Shown here: positions 8,973 through 17,887 of the stretch, in pieces
How the letters are laid out: each line of letters opens with the position of its first letter
Numbering within the stretch: the first letter of the stretch is position 1
Source: Runella limosa DSM 17973
Lineage (GTDB): Bacteria > Bacteroidota > Bacteroidia > Cytophagales > Spirosomataceae
DNA: 64,000 nucleotides
Assembly: GCF_000482465.1 (NCBI RefSeq)
Contig: NZ_KI519422.1
Coordinates: 186,001 to 250,000, forward strand
Direction: 5' to 3'
Position numbers and translations under genes: made by a program
The notes under the pieces: model-generated
What the model saw: only the letters and a program-made list of their open reading frames with translations
Databases searched by the model: none
Told to the model about the DNA's origin: nothing

Positions 8973-11900
8973 TTAGAACGAAATGTTAGCACCGATGGTC
9001 CAAGTTCTAGCTCTTGGGTACGCCGTGTAGTCGATACCAAACGATGGAATACCGTTGATAGACTTGTTGGTGCTTACTTCTGGATCTTGTCCATCATACT
9101 TAGTGAAGGTCAACAAGTTTTGACCAGTTAAGAATACGCGCAAGTTTGAAATAGTTTTACCACTTACAGGTACACGGTAGCTCAAATTCAAGTTTTGCAA
9201 GCGAACGAAATCACCTTTTTGCAAGAAACGAGTTGATACGTCAGGAGCGTTCAATGGGCCTTCTTTGCTTGTAACCACGTCTTTGGTTACGTTACGACCG
9301 TTTGCGAATGAACCTTTTGTAAAGAAAGCATTCGCTGTATTTGAATAAAGATAGTTACCAAATACGCCGTTGAAGAACAAGCTCAAATCCCAGCTTTTGT
9401 AACGGAAGTTGTTAGTCAAACCACCCGTAGCGGTTGGGAGTGGGCTCTTACCGTTCAAGAATTGTTGGTAGTCACCGCTAGGATAAAGCGAGTTTCCGTT
9501 TTCATCATATCCACCGAAATCACGTAGGAAATAGGCAAACAAAGGTTGACCAGCGGCAATACGTTGTGCAAATGCGCCTGAAAGACCTTGTCCGTTGATT
9601 TCACCTGTGTCAAATACCCCACTAAGGTTATTAACCATGTTTTTGTTGAAACCAGCGTTTAGTAATACTTCCCAACCAAAGTTAGTTTGGTCAATTACCG
9701 AACCATTCAATGAAATCTCTAACCCACGGTTTTGGATGTCAGTATCCAAGTTTTTCCACGTAAATGGCGTAGGAGCAGGTTGTGCTGAAATAACGTAGAA
9801 CAATAGGTCTCTGGTGTTTTTCTGATAGAAGTCAATCGTACCAGAAAGACGGTTTTTCAAGATAGCAAAATCCAAACCTAAGTTAATAGATGAAGTTGTT
9901 TCCCATTTCAAGTTAGGGTTGTTAAATGCTACTGCGTTCAAACCACCACCTTCGATATTGTCTGCACCTGCGTTGATTCCCCAGCCACTGTAGCGGTCGC
10001 GACGGTCATATACGTTGTGAGGAATTGATTGGTTACCCGTCAAACCGTACCCAAAACGAACCGCTAAATCGTCGAAGATATCCTTAGGGGCGAAGCTTTC
10101 GTTCATGATTTTCCACTTAGCAGCGAATGAAGGGAAAAAACCATATTTGTTGTTGCCCCCAAATTTCGTAGAACCGTCAGAGCGCAAAGTAGCAGTTAAC
10201 AAGTATTTGTCATTGATACCTACGTTTACACGTCCAAAATACGATTGTAGTTCGTCTGTTTCTGAGCCAGAGTTATTGATAACGTTGCTACCAAACTTAC
10301 CAGCGTTTGCAGAAGCAATGTTGTTCAACATCAAATCCATGTCAGACGTACGGAAGTTGGCGGCTGTGATGTTTTTCGTTGAACGATTGAAGCTTTGGTA
10401 AGAGTAACCTAACAACGCATTTACGTTGATTTTGTTAAACTCTTTATCGTAGGTAAAATAGTTCTCCCATAGTTTGTTGTCAGTCTCAATATCGCCAATG
10501 TACGCTCTACCGATACCTGTGTTTCCTTCAATTACCAAGTCTCTTGAATAAGCTGCTTTACGAGAAGAAAATGACTTATCGAAACCTACCACTGTTTTGA
10601 ATTTCAAATCTTTGAAAATTTGTAATTCTGCATTGATGTTACCTAAAGCGCGCAACGAATTGGTGTTGTCTTGAGATAATGCAATAAATGCCAATGGGTT
10701 AGGCTCTGTTACACCTGGCTGAGTGAAAGTACCATCAGCATTATAGACGGCACGCGTTGGGTTAGCCTTCAAAATGTTCCCCATCAAATCTCCCGTAAAA
10801 CCAATGTTTTCTGATACAGGGACGTTAGCATCTTGGTTGTTTGAAATATTGATGTTACTAGCAATAGTAAGTTTGTCATTAATAAATTTCTTTGAACCAT
10901 TGAACCCGATGCTATAACGCTTGATGTCTGATTCTTTGATAATCCCTTGTTGGCTAAGGAATCCGAGTGTGAAACGGTAGCTTCCATTAGCATCACCACC
11001 GCCGTAAGCAAGGTTATGCTGGTTTGTGTAACCTGTTCTGAACAACTCATTTTGCCAATCAGTGTTTCCACCTTGGTCTTGACCACCTGCTGCACGGAAC
11101 TCAGCAGCTGAAAGCAAATCGTAACGCTTTGTTATTTTGCTAGTTCCCAATGAGTAACCGTACTCAAGCGTACCTTTTCCTTTTCCTTTTTTAGTCGTAA
11201 TCAACACTACCCCGTTAGCACCACGTGAACCATAGATTGCCGTTGCTGACGCATCCTTCAAGATGTCGATGCTGGCGATATCGTCTGGATTTAAGAAGTT
11301 CAATGGGTTTTTAGCTGCTTGGCGACCAACTCCAGACGCACTTGCGTCAGAAGAAGTGTTGTCACCTGCCAAAGGTACTCCGTCGATAACGAACAATGGG
11401 TTGTTACCACCGAATACTGAAGATGTACCACGGATACGAACGTTGATACCACCACCTGGCTCACCGCTTGACTGAGTGATTTGCACCCCAGCTACGCGTC
11501 CTTGCATCAATTGTTCTGGTGATACGACAACCCCTTTCTGGAAGTCTTTTGCTCCAATGGCATTGACAGCACCAGTCGCATCTTTTTTCTTGACTGTACC
11601 GTAACCTACTACCACTACTTCATTCAGAACTTTGTTGTCTTCGAGAAGCGTTACATCGACAACTGAGCGGGTGCCAACCGCAATTTCTTGATTTGAATAG
11701 CCTACATAGCTGAAAACAAGCGTAGCATTGGCAGGAACTGATACTTTGTAGTTTCCATCAACATCCGTACTCGTACCGCGTTGAGTTCCTTTTACCGCAA
11801 CAGTAACACCTGGCATTCCTGTGTTTGTTGCATCTTTTACTTTACCAGTGACTTGTCTTTCCTGAGCCTGAACTCCCAAAAAGACCACTGTGAACAAAAC

Positions 11901-11978
11901 TGTCATGGCGATTTTACCAAGGACAGCAAACTGACGAGCGAGTGAAACTCGCCCTGCAGAAGGAAAACTGTTCATCAT
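8973..11978 (-). CDS. SusC/RagA family TonB-linked outer-membrane receptor
   Basis: A 1001-residue protein with a signal peptide (ends near GVQAQ, residue ~38), an N-terminal carboxypeptidase-regulatory-like domain (RQVTGKVKD ... GNYKVSV), a TonB box region (NEVVVVGYGTVKKKDATGAV), a plug domain (RIRGTSSV, GANGVVLITTKKGKGKG) and a long C-terminal TonB-dependent barrel ending in ...WTIGANISF with a terminal Phe. It imports oligomeric nutrients with its SusD partner using TonB energy. It is the first gene of the operon, with a predicted promoter about 115 bp upstream. The length is standard for the shorter SusC class. ATG at 11978 is directly followed by a second ATG at 11975, so the exact start is uncertain by one codon. 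Confidence 0.97.
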   Translation of the reverse strand: MMNSFPSAGRVSLARQFAVLGKIAMTVLFTVVFLGVQAQERQVTGKVKDATNTGMPGVTVAVKGTQRGTSTDVDGNYKVSVPANATLVFSYVGYSNQEIAVGTRSVVDVTLLEDNKVLNEVVVVGYGTVKKKDATGAVNAIGAKDFQKGVVVSPEQLMQGRVAGVQITQSSGEPGGGINVRIRGTSSVFGGNNPLFVIDGVPLAGDNTSSDASASGVGRQAAKNPLNFLNPDDIASIDILKDASATAIYGSRGANGVVLITTKKGKGKGTLEYGYSLGTSKITKRYDLLSAAEFRAAGGQDQGGNTDWQNELFRTGYTNQHNLAYGGGDANGSYRFTLGFLSQQGIIKESDIKRYSIGFNGSKKFINDKLTIASNINISNNQDANVPVSENIGFTGDLMGNILKANPTRAVYNADGTFTQPGVTEPNPLAFIALSQDNTNSLRALGNINAELQIFKDLKFKTVVGFDKSFSSRKAAYSRDLVIEGNTGIGRAYIGDIETDNKLWENYFTYDKEFNKINVNALLGYSYQSFNRSTKNITAANFRTSDMDLMLNNIASANAGKFGSNVINNSGSETDELQSYFGRVNVGINDKYLLTATLRSDGSTKFGGNNKYGFFPSFAAKWKIMNESFAPKDIFDDLAVRFGYGLTGNQSIPHNVYDRRDRYSGWGINAGADNIEGGGLNAVAFNNPNLKWETTSSINLGLDFAILKNRLSGTIDFYQKNTRDLLFYVISAQPAPTPFTWKNLDTDIQNRGLEISLNGSVIDQTNFGWEVLLNAGFNKNMVNNLSGVFDTGEINGQGLSGAFAQRIAAGQPLFAYFLRDFGGYDENGNSLYPSGDYQQFLNGKSPLPTATGGLTNNFRYKSWDLSLFFNGVFGNYLYSNTANAFFTKGSFANGRNVTKDVVTSKEGPLNAPDVSTRFLQKGDFVRLQNLNLSYRVPVSGKTISNLRVFLTGQNLLTFTKYDGQDPEVSTNKSINGIPSFGIDYTAYPRARTWTIGANISF

Positions 11979-12098
11979 AGGTTTGATAATTGTTTTGTGA
12001 ATGATTACCTGTTTGGTCCAGTCACTTGGAAGGACTCACTACAAGGTGTTTTGGATTGTTCCAAGTATTTCTTGTCCGCAAGTAACCTAACCAGAAAG

Positions 12099-12130
12099 CA
12101 AATTACAATAATAAATTTCTATAATGCAAA
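12099..12130 (-). promoter_or_regulatory. Predicted promoter of the susC operon
   Basis: On the minus strand a TTTG (-33, at 12127-12130) is followed after 21 bp by TAATTTG (12099-12105). This is one base short of the Bacteroidetes TAnnTTTG -7 consensus. It would give a leader of about 110 nt before the susC ATG. Confidence 0.45.
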
Positions 12131-12147
12131 TTTTGAAAATTAAAAAG

Positions 12148-12208
12148 AAATAGCCTTTTTGGGTAATAGTGGAGTAAGTTGTACTTTTAAAAGTATGCAA
12201 GGCTATTT
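12148..12208. promoter_or_regulatory. Palindromes in the divergent susC/transaldolase intergenic region
   Basis: A 10-bp inverted repeat AAATAGCCTT (12148-12157) / AAGGCTATTT (12199-12208) encloses a perfect 14-bp palindrome TACTTTTAAAAGTA at 12182-12195. It lies upstream of both divergent transcription units, so it could be an operator. No regulator is encoded next to it. Confidence 0.35.
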
Positions 12209-12243
12209 TCTTGGTAAAAATTTTAGATACAGCCTGCTTTGCC

Positions 12244-12251
12244 TAACTTTG
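12244..12251 (+). promoter_or_regulatory. Predicted -7 element for the transaldolase gene
   Basis: TAACTTTG matches TAnnTTTG exactly and ends 25 bp before the ATG at 12277. There is only a weak T-rich -33 region near 12221. Confidence 0.55.
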
Positions 12252-12276
12252 CACGACATAACTTAAATCTCTCATT

Positions 12277-12936
12277 ATGAAATTTTTCATTGATACTGCT
12301 AATTTGAAAGAAATTCAAGAAGCGTATGATTTAGGCGTTTTGGATGGTGTAACCACTAATCCATCGCTTATGGCCAAAGAAGGAATTACGGGAAAAGCGA
12401 ATGTAATTGCGCATTACAAAGCGATTTGTGACATTGTGGACGGAGATGTGAGTGCGGAAGTGATTTCGACCGATTTGGAGGGAATGCTTAAAGAAGCAAG
12501 TGAGCTTATCGAAATAGATGACAAAATCGTGGTGAAAGTGCCAATGATTAAAGACGGCGTGAAGGCAATCAAAGCGCTTTCTGACCGTGGCATTCGTACC
12601 AACTGTACCCTTGTGTTTTCGGCAGGACAGGCGTTGTTGGCCGCTAAAGCGGGCGCCTCTTATGTATCGCCATTTATCGGTCGTTTGGACGATATTTCAA
12701 TGGACGGTATGGAGTTGATTGAGCAGATTGTAGGTATTTACCAAAATTACGGATTCACAACGGAAGTATTGGCGGCGTCGGTGCGCCACCCAGTTCACTT
12801 GTTGAAATGTGCGGAACTTGGCGCGGATGTAGTAACTTGTCCACTCAGCGTTATTACATCGTTGTTGAAGCACCCACTTACAGATATTGGACTAGAGAAA
12901 TTCTTGGCTGATTACAAAAAAGCAAACAATAATTAG
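12277..12936 (+). CDS. fsa: Small transaldolase / fructose-6-phosphate aldolase
   Basis: A 219-residue protein of the short (class 3, TalC/FSA-like) transaldolase family, whose members are about 210-220 residues. The N-terminus [12 protein letters not shown], the TTNPSL motif at 26-31, and the Schiff-base lysine in VVKVPM (Lys87) are visible, as is the C-terminal [17 protein letters not shown]. It makes or cleaves C-C bonds between dihydroxyacetone-type donors and aldehyde phosphates, either in the pentose-phosphate pathway or as an F6P aldolase. Sequence alone does not separate transaldolase from FSA activity. It is transcribed divergently from susC and is monocistronic or leads into the FtsE-like gene 83 bp downstream. 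Confidence 0.92.
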   Translation: MKFFIDTANLKEIQEAYDLGVLDGVTTNPSLMAKEGITGKANVIAHYKAICDIVDGDVSAEVISTDLEGMLKEASELIEIDDKIVVKVPMIKDGVKAIKALSDRGIRTNCTLVFSAGQALLAAKAGASYVSPFIGRLDDISMDGMELIEQIVGIYQNYGFTTEVLAASVRHPVHLLKCAELGADVVTCPLSVITSLLKHPLTDIGLEKFLADYKKANNN

Positions 12937-12949
12937 CAGTTAGCAAATC

Positions 12950-12983
12950 AGCAGTCAGCGCACAATTCCACGAGCTGACTGCT
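12950..12983. repeat. GCAGTCAGC/GCTGACTGC inverted repeat
   Basis: AGCAGTCAGC at 12950-12959 pairs with GCTGACTGCT at 12974-12983 (10-bp stem, 14-nt loop). Related half-copies continue to about 13010 (GCTGACCGCT, CACTGACCGCTAACC). The element fills the gap between the transaldolase and the FtsE-like gene. No T-tract follows, so it is repeat DNA more than an obvious terminator. Confidence 0.6.
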
Positions 12984-13019
12984 GACCGCTATTCACTGAC
13001 CGCTAACCACTGCAAACAA

Positions 13020-13706
13020 ATGACCGCATTTTCTTCGGAACCCATCATTAAGCTTGAAGGAGTAGATATATACCAAAACGGCAACAAGTTGGTATTGTCG
13101 GATGTCAATTTTGAAATCAACAAAGGCGACTTTGTGTTTCTTATTGGCCGCACAGGGAGTGGCAAAAGTTCGCTATTAAAAACCCTATACGGTGACTTAT
13201 GGCTTGAATCGGGGAAAGGAAAAGTGGTAGGATATGAATTGCAAAAAATGAAACAAGCAGAAGTGCCGTTTTTGAGAAGAAAACTAGGCATTGTGTTTCA
13301 GGATTTTCAATTGTTTTTTGACCGTAACGTTGAAGAAAACCTAGAGTTTGTTCTTCGTGCGACGGGCTGGACGGATAAGTCGGCCATTAAAACACGGATT
13401 TCGGACGTGCTAATGCAAGTGGGGTTGGGCACGTCTCCCAAAAAAATGCCACACCAACTTTCGGGTGGAGAACAACAGCGCGTGGTGATCGCCAGGGCCA
13501 TGCTCAATGAACCCCAAATTCTACTTGCCGATGAGCCTACAGGAAACCTTGATCCAGAGGTAGGAGAGCAAATCATGCAAGTGTTTCAAACCATCAATAC
13601 CGCAGGGACGGCTATTTTGATGGCTACCCACAATTATGACTTCCTAAAAAAATATCCTGCACGGGTGGTTAAATGCGAAAATGGAGCGGTGACTGAAATT
13701 CAGTAG
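13020..13706 (+). CDS. ftsE: FtsE-like cell-division ABC ATPase
   Basis: A 228-residue ABC ATPase: Walker [10 protein letters not shown] (43-51), Q-loop FQDFQ, signature LSGGEQQR (147-154), Walker [13 protein letters not shown] (167-178) and switch His in MATHNYDF. The short length, the TGNLD Walker B and the [13 protein letters not shown] segment fit FtsE, which with FtsX regulates peptidoglycan hydrolases at the septum. No ftsX lies next to it, so the partner is presumably elsewhere. A LolD/MacB-type exporter ATPase is the main alternative. It lies 83 bp after the transaldolase gene, separated by repeat DNA. Confidence 0.8.
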   Translation: MTAFSSEPIIKLEGVDIYQNGNKLVLSDVNFEINKGDFVFLIGRTGSGKSSLLKTLYGDLWLESGKGKVVGYELQKMKQAEVPFLRRKLGIVFQDFQLFFDRNVEENLEFVLRATGWTDKSAIKTRISDVLMQVGLGTSPKKMPHQLSGGEQQRVVIARAMLNEPQILLADEPTGNLDPEVGEQIMQVFQTINTAGTAILMATHNYDFLKKYPARVVKCENGAVTEIQ

Positions 13707-14038
13707 TGAAGCCCGCAAAATTTTATATTGCTACGAAAAATACAAAATTTTGTCTCTCATTTGTCGTTTATTCGATAAATAGTCTTACTTTTGCAAAAGT
13801 TTTACTGCACGAACACGCTCGTTCGTCTCTGCGATTTTTTGTGTTAGGGTTTACCCCTTCTTTTCGTCCTCAGAAAATACACGCAGGCCATCTGTTTTAA
13901 CCTACAGAGACTCTTCGGGCTGCAGTGCTTTTTTAAGCGAGTATTGAGTATTCAGTTTGTGGGTGTGGAGACGCTGTCGCGCCTGTATGTGCTGCTGTAC
14001 TCTATGCTCCCAACACAATATTCAATATAAACAATACA
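13707..14038 (+). promoter_or_regulatory. Long leader region of the DEAD-box helicase gene
   Basis: A 332-bp gap without a convincing gene. It holds a promoter: TTTG (13760-13763), 22-bp spacer, then TACTTTTG (13786-13793), an exact TAnnTTTG. This predicts a 5' leader of roughly 235 nt. In the leader a hairpin ACGAAC/GTTCGT with a 6-nt loop lies at 13809-13826, and a T6 run follows an imperfect stem near 13910-13935. Long structured leaders are common for cold-inducible DEAD-box helicase mRNAs in other bacteria; here that is an analogy only. Confidence 0.55.
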
Positions 14039-15763
14039 ATGCAAGAAGAAACATTAAGTTTTCAGACGTTGGGCTTATCAGATGAACTGTTACAAGCAAC
14101 CAACGAAATGGGTTTTGAAAAACCATCTCCTATTCAAGCACAAGCAATTCCCCATCTTTTACAAGGATTAGACGTTATCGGACAAGCCCAGACAGGTACA
14201 GGTAAAACTGCGGCCTTCGGTTTGCCAGCGCTAGAACTTGTTGACGTTACTGAAAAACACACTCAGGTACTTATTTTGTGTCCAACGCGTGAATTGGCGG
14301 TTCAGGTAACCGATGAATTGCGTCGCTTGGCAAAATACAAGAAAGGCATAAAAATTGAAACGATTTACGGCGGTGATTCGATTGAGCGCCAAATTAAAGC
14401 GTTGCGCGGTGGCGTACATATCGTAGTAGGTACGCCAGGTCGTACGATGGATATGATGGAGCGTCGCGCCCTGAAATTAGAGAAAGTAAGTTACATGGTG
14501 CTTGACGAAGCGGACGAAATGCTTGACATGGGCTTCCGTGAAGATATCGAAAGCATTTTGGAAGAAATGCCAGGAGAACGCCAAACGGTATTGTTCTCTG
14601 CGACGATGTCAAAGCCAATTATGGCCATTACGCAGAAATTCCAAAATGATCCTGTACTCGTTAAGGTAACTCGTAAAGAAGTAACCAACGAAAACATCGA
14701 ACAGGTTTGTTTTGAAGTAAAACAACGCGCAAAGGCGGAAGTAACTTGCCGTTTGATTGATTCTTACGACTTGAAACAAGTGATTATCTTCTGTAATACA
14801 AAACGTAAAGTGGACGAAATTACGGAAGATTTGATGATACGTGGCTACCAAGCTGAAGGACTTCACGGCGATTTGCGCCAAGCCCAACGTAACAACGTAA
14901 TGGCGAAGTTTAGAGCAGGTACTACGACTATCTTGGTGGCTACCGACGTAGCAGCTCGCGGAATCGACGTGTCGGGCGTGGATGCGGTAATTAACTTTGA
15001 CCTTCCACTCGACGAAGAATATTACGTACACCGTATCGGCCGCACAGGTCGCGCAGGTCGTACAGGTAAAGCGTTGACATTGGTTGCAAAAGACGAAAAA
15101 TTCCGCCTTCGCCAAATTGAAGGCTATACAAAAGTTCGCATCGAAAAAGGAGTAATTCCTACGTTTGAGGACATTGTAGGCGTTCGTAAAGCACGTTTTA
15201 TCGAACAAGTAGAGCAAGCAGCTACCGAAGGTGATTTAGACATCTACAGCGACATGCTCACGATGTTGCACCATACGACTGGCCTGAGCACTGAAACGAT
15301 TGTAGCCGCTTTGGTGAAAATCAACATGGGAGTCCAGAAGAGCGAATTTGCTGATACTGACTTGGCATGGGACGAAGACCGTAAGTTTAAAGATAGAAAT
15401 GGTGCCCGCGATGACCGTGGTGGACGTTTCGAAAAACGTGGTGAAGGTAGTGGCCGTTTTGGCGACCGTGGAGCTCGTGGTGGTGACCGTGATAGCCGTG
15501 GCGGAGATCGTCAGAAACGCAATGACCCAGGAATGGTTCGCTTGTTTGTGAGCGTAGGTCGCAAAGACCGTGTTCAACCTCGCGACATCGTAGGTGCCAT
15601 TGCGGGTGAAGCTGGTATCCCAGGCCGCGTGATTGGTTCTATTGACATTTTTGATGCGTATTCGTTTGTTGACGTTCCTGAGCGTGATGCTCGTCGTGTG
15701 GTAGAAGCCATGAGTGGCAATACCATCAAAGGAAAACCAGTGAATATCGAAGTAGCACGATAG
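14039..15763 (+). CDS. DEAD-box ATP-dependent RNA helicase with DbpA-type RNA-binding domain
   Basis: A 574-residue helicase of the DeaD/CsdA group. Visible motifs: Q motif (GFEKPSPIQ), motif I AQTGTGKT (50-57), Ia PTRELAVQ, Ib TPGR, II DEAD (156-159), III SAT (187-189), V ATDVAARGID, VI HRIGRTGR (331-338). A Gly/Arg/Asp-rich linker follows (about 455-500, with repeated RGGDR-like units), then a DbpA-type RNA-binding domain (about 502-574, MVRLFVSVGRKDRVQPRDIV). It probably unwinds rRNA or mRNA structure in ribosome assembly, RNA turnover or cold adaptation. It has its own promoter and long leader and is closed by a strong terminator. Confidence 0.95.
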   Translation: MQEETLSFQTLGLSDELLQATNEMGFEKPSPIQAQAIPHLLQGLDVIGQAQTGTGKTAAFGLPALELVDVTEKHTQVLILCPTRELAVQVTDELRRLAKYKKGIKIETIYGGDSIERQIKALRGGVHIVVGTPGRTMDMMERRALKLEKVSYMVLDEADEMLDMGFREDIESILEEMPGERQTVLFSATMSKPIMAITQKFQNDPVLVKVTRKEVTNENIEQVCFEVKQRAKAEVTCRLIDSYDLKQVIIFCNTKRKVDEITEDLMIRGYQAEGLHGDLRQAQRNNVMAKFRAGTTTILVATDVAARGIDVSGVDAVINFDLPLDEEYYVHRIGRTGRAGRTGKALTLVAKDEKFRLRQIEGYTKVRIEKGVIPTFEDIVGVRKARFIEQVEQAATEGDLDIYSDMLTMLHHTTGLSTETIVAALVKINMGVQKSEFADTDLAWDEDRKFKDRNGARDDRGGRFEKRGEGSGRFGDRGARGGDRDSRGGDRQKRNDPGMVRLFVSVGRKDRVQPRDIVGAIAGEAGIPGRVIGSIDIFDAYSFVDVPERDARRVVEAMSGNTIKGKPVNIEVAR

Positions 15764-15782
15764 ATAAAAAAGTAATCATTGG

Positions 15783-15837
15783 CAGTTCACAGTTTACAAT
15801 AGCTTATTATATTGTAAATTGTGGACTGTTTTGTTTT
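15783..15837 (+). terminator. Rho-independent terminator of the DEAD-box helicase gene
   Basis: A 19-bp stem (15783-15801 with 15810-15828; only G-T wobbles deviate), an 8-nt loop, then TTTTGTTTT at 15829-15837. It begins 20 bp after the helicase stop. Confidence 0.9.
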
Positions 15838-15885
15838 GGGGTATTTCTCAAACTATTTTGTTTCATACTTGGTTGAGTAAATTAG

Positions 15886-15986
15886 CTTCGGTTGTGAGCA
15901 ACCGAAGTTGTGGTTATGAGTAACCACGTCCACGGCAAGTGCTTTCGGTTGCTTACAACCGAAAAATAGCGGTTACTCATCACCGC
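15886..15986. repeat. Cluster of four REP-like hairpins, core GGTTG-TGAG-CAACC
   Basis: Four hairpins in tandem: CTTCGGTTG-TGAG-CAACCGAAG (15886-15907), GTGGTTA-TGAG-TAACCAC (15910-15927), TTTCGGTTG-CTTA-CAACCGAAA (15943-15964) and GCGGTTA-CTCA-TCACCGC (15969-15986, one mismatch). The loop is TGAG in the first two and its reverse-complement form (CTTA, CTCA) in the last two, so the pairs lie in opposite orientation. Stem bases vary while pairing is kept. It lies between the helicase terminator and ygiQ. Confidence 0.85.
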
Positions 15987-16031
15987 GTGAAGTTGCTAAA
16001 TTCCCATTCGCAAGAAAAATATTAAGGTGTT

Positions 16032-17882
16032 ATGTTAGAAAGACCGATAACCGATTGGTTGCCCATTACAAAGAAAGAGGTTGAAAAACGGGGTTGGGAC
16101 GAAGTGGATGTCGTCATTGTATCGGGTGATGCGTACGTTGACCATCCTGCTTTTGGAACGGCAGTGATTGGCCGAATCATCGAAAGTGAAGGCTTTCGGG
16201 TGGCGGTTGTGGCGCAGCCCAACTGGAAAGACGATTTGCGCGATTTTAAGAAATTTGGACGCCCTAAGTACTTTTTTGGCGTTACGGCGGGTTGTATGGA
16301 TTCCATGGTTAACCACTACACGGCCAACAAACGCCTTCGGTCAAACGACTCATACACGCCTGGTGGTGAAGCTGGATTTCGACCCGATTATGCCACGACC
16401 GTTTATTCCAAAATATTAAAACAACTCTATCCCGATGTTCCTGTACTTATCGGAGGGATTGAAGCATCGCTTCGTCGGGTGACGCATTATGATTATTGGC
16501 AAGACCGCTTGATGCCAACGATTTTGGCTGATTCACAAGCCGATTTGCTGGTCTATGGGATGGGAGAACAGCCCTTGCGGGAGATTTTGCGTCGTCTGAA
16601 AGACGGGTACGATTTTTCGGGATTACGCGACATTCACCAAGTGGCTTATTTGCAAAAAGCATCCGACGAACTGCCTACGTGGAACGAATGGGAAACGGTT
16701 GAGTTGGCGAGCCATGAGGTATGTTTGCAAGATAAAATCAAGTACGCGGCCAACTTCAAAATTGTAGAAGTAGAATCCAATAAGTGGCAAGCTAATCGCA
16801 TTACGCAGTTGGTTAATGATGACGTTTTGGTGATAAATCCACCATTTAAGGTAATGACCGAAACCGAAATCGACGCTTCTTTTGATTTGCCTTACACGCG
16901 CTTGCCGCACCCAAAATACAAAAACCGTGGGCCGATACCTGCCTACGACATGATTAAGTTTTCGATAAACATGCACCGTGGGTGTTTTGGAGGTTGTAGC
17001 TTTTGTACAATTTCGGCCCACCAAGGTAAGTTTATCGCTTCACGGAGTGAAAAGTCGATTTTGAAAGAAGTGGACGAAGTAACGAAACACCCAGAGTTTA
17101 AAGGATACCTTTCGGACTTGGGCGGCCCTTCGGCAAATATGTACCGAATGAAAGGTAAAGATGAGTCAATCTGTGCCCGTTGTACGAGCCCAAGTTGTAT
17201 TCACCCAGTCATTTGTACTAACTTAGATACCTCACACAAGCCGATTACGGAACTTTACCGCAAGGTGGATGAGCATCCAAATATCAAAAAAGCATTTGTT
17301 GGTTCGGGAATTCGCTATGATTTGTTGGTGGATGATTTCAACAAAAACAACAAGGATGGCAACCACGACGAGTACATGGAGCAGTTGATTACGCGCCACG
17401 TATCGGGTCGATTAAAAGTAGCACCAGAACATACTTCTGACGATACGCTTCGCGTCATGCGTAAACCATCGTTTAAGTATTTTAAACTTTTCAAGAAAAA
17501 ATACGACGAGATTTCGGACAAACATAACCTCAAACAACCCCTGATTCCGTATTTTATTTCTTCGCACCCAGGGTGTGAAGAGACGGATATGGCTAATTTG
17601 GCGGCTGAAACGAAAGAACTGGGTTTCCGTTTGGAACAAGTGCAAGATTTTACTCCAACTCCCATGACCGTTGCGGAAGTAATTTATTACACAGGCGTGC
17701 ATCCCTACACGTTGAAGCCTGTTTTTACGGCCAAAACTCGCGAAGAAAAGCAGAACCAAAATCGCTTCTTTTTCTGGTACAAGCCTGAGTACAGAGATTT
17801 GATTCGTAACCGTCTCAATAAGCTCAAACGTCCTGATTTGGCCAACCGCCTTTTGGGGGGAGGAAATGCTAAAAAGAAATAA
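16032..17882 (+). CDS. YgiQ family radical SAM protein
   Basis: A 616-residue protein with the N-terminal UPF0313/YgiQ domain (FLPITKKEVEKRGWDEVDVV-like start, cobalamin-binding-like region with DHPAFG, GGIEASLRR) and a radical SAM core with CFGGCSFC giving the 4Fe-4S ligands Cys318, Cys322 and Cys325. Additional Cys pairs (CARCTSPSCIHPVIC) and a C-terminal DUF3362-like end are visible. YgiQ proteins are widespread and their substrate is unknown. It is preceded by the REP-like hairpin cluster and ends only 5 bp from the convergent DUF3857 gene. Confidence 0.93.
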   Translation: MLERPITDWLPITKKEVEKRGWDEVDVVIVSGDAYVDHPAFGTAVIGRIIESEGFRVAVVAQPNWKDDLRDFKKFGRPKYFFGVTAGCMDSMVNHYTANKRLRSNDSYTPGGEAGFRPDYATTVYSKILKQLYPDVPVLIGGIEASLRRVTHYDYWQDRLMPTILADSQADLLVYGMGEQPLREILRRLKDGYDFSGLRDIHQVAYLQKASDELPTWNEWETVELASHEVCLQDKIKYAANFKIVEVESNKWQANRITQLVNDDVLVINPPFKVMTETEIDASFDLPYTRLPHPKYKNRGPIPAYDMIKFSINMHRGCFGGCSFCTISAHQGKFIASRSEKSILKEVDEVTKHPEFKGYLSDLGGPSANMYRMKGKDESICARCTSPSCIHPVICTNLDTSHKPITELYRKVDEHPNIKKAFVGSGIRYDLLVDDFNKNNKDGNHDEYMEQLITRHVSGRLKVAPEHTSDDTLRVMRKPSFKYFKLFKKKYDEISDKHNLKQPLIPYFISSHPGCEETDMANLAAETKELGFRLEQVQDFTPTPMTVAEVIYYTGVHPYTLKPVFTAKTREEKQNQNRFFFWYKPEYRDLIRNRLNKLKRPDLANRLLGGGNAKKK

Positions 17883-17887
17883 AAACG

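Noticed and set aside
13020-13706. Calling the ATPase a LolD-type lipoprotein exporter
   Set aside because: The pattern fits FtsE slightly better, but without ftsX or lolC/E beside it this remains a choice of likelihood; I kept FtsE with reduced confidence.
13706-13900. 64-codon ORF with GTG start after the FtsE-like gene
   Set aside because: It overlaps the predicted promoter of the helicase gene and shows no protein-like pattern.
14609-15217. Minus-strand open frame of 202 codons inside the DEAD-box helicase gene
   Set aside because: Antisense shadow of a conserved helicase; low-complexity, Phe/Asn-rich product with no motif.
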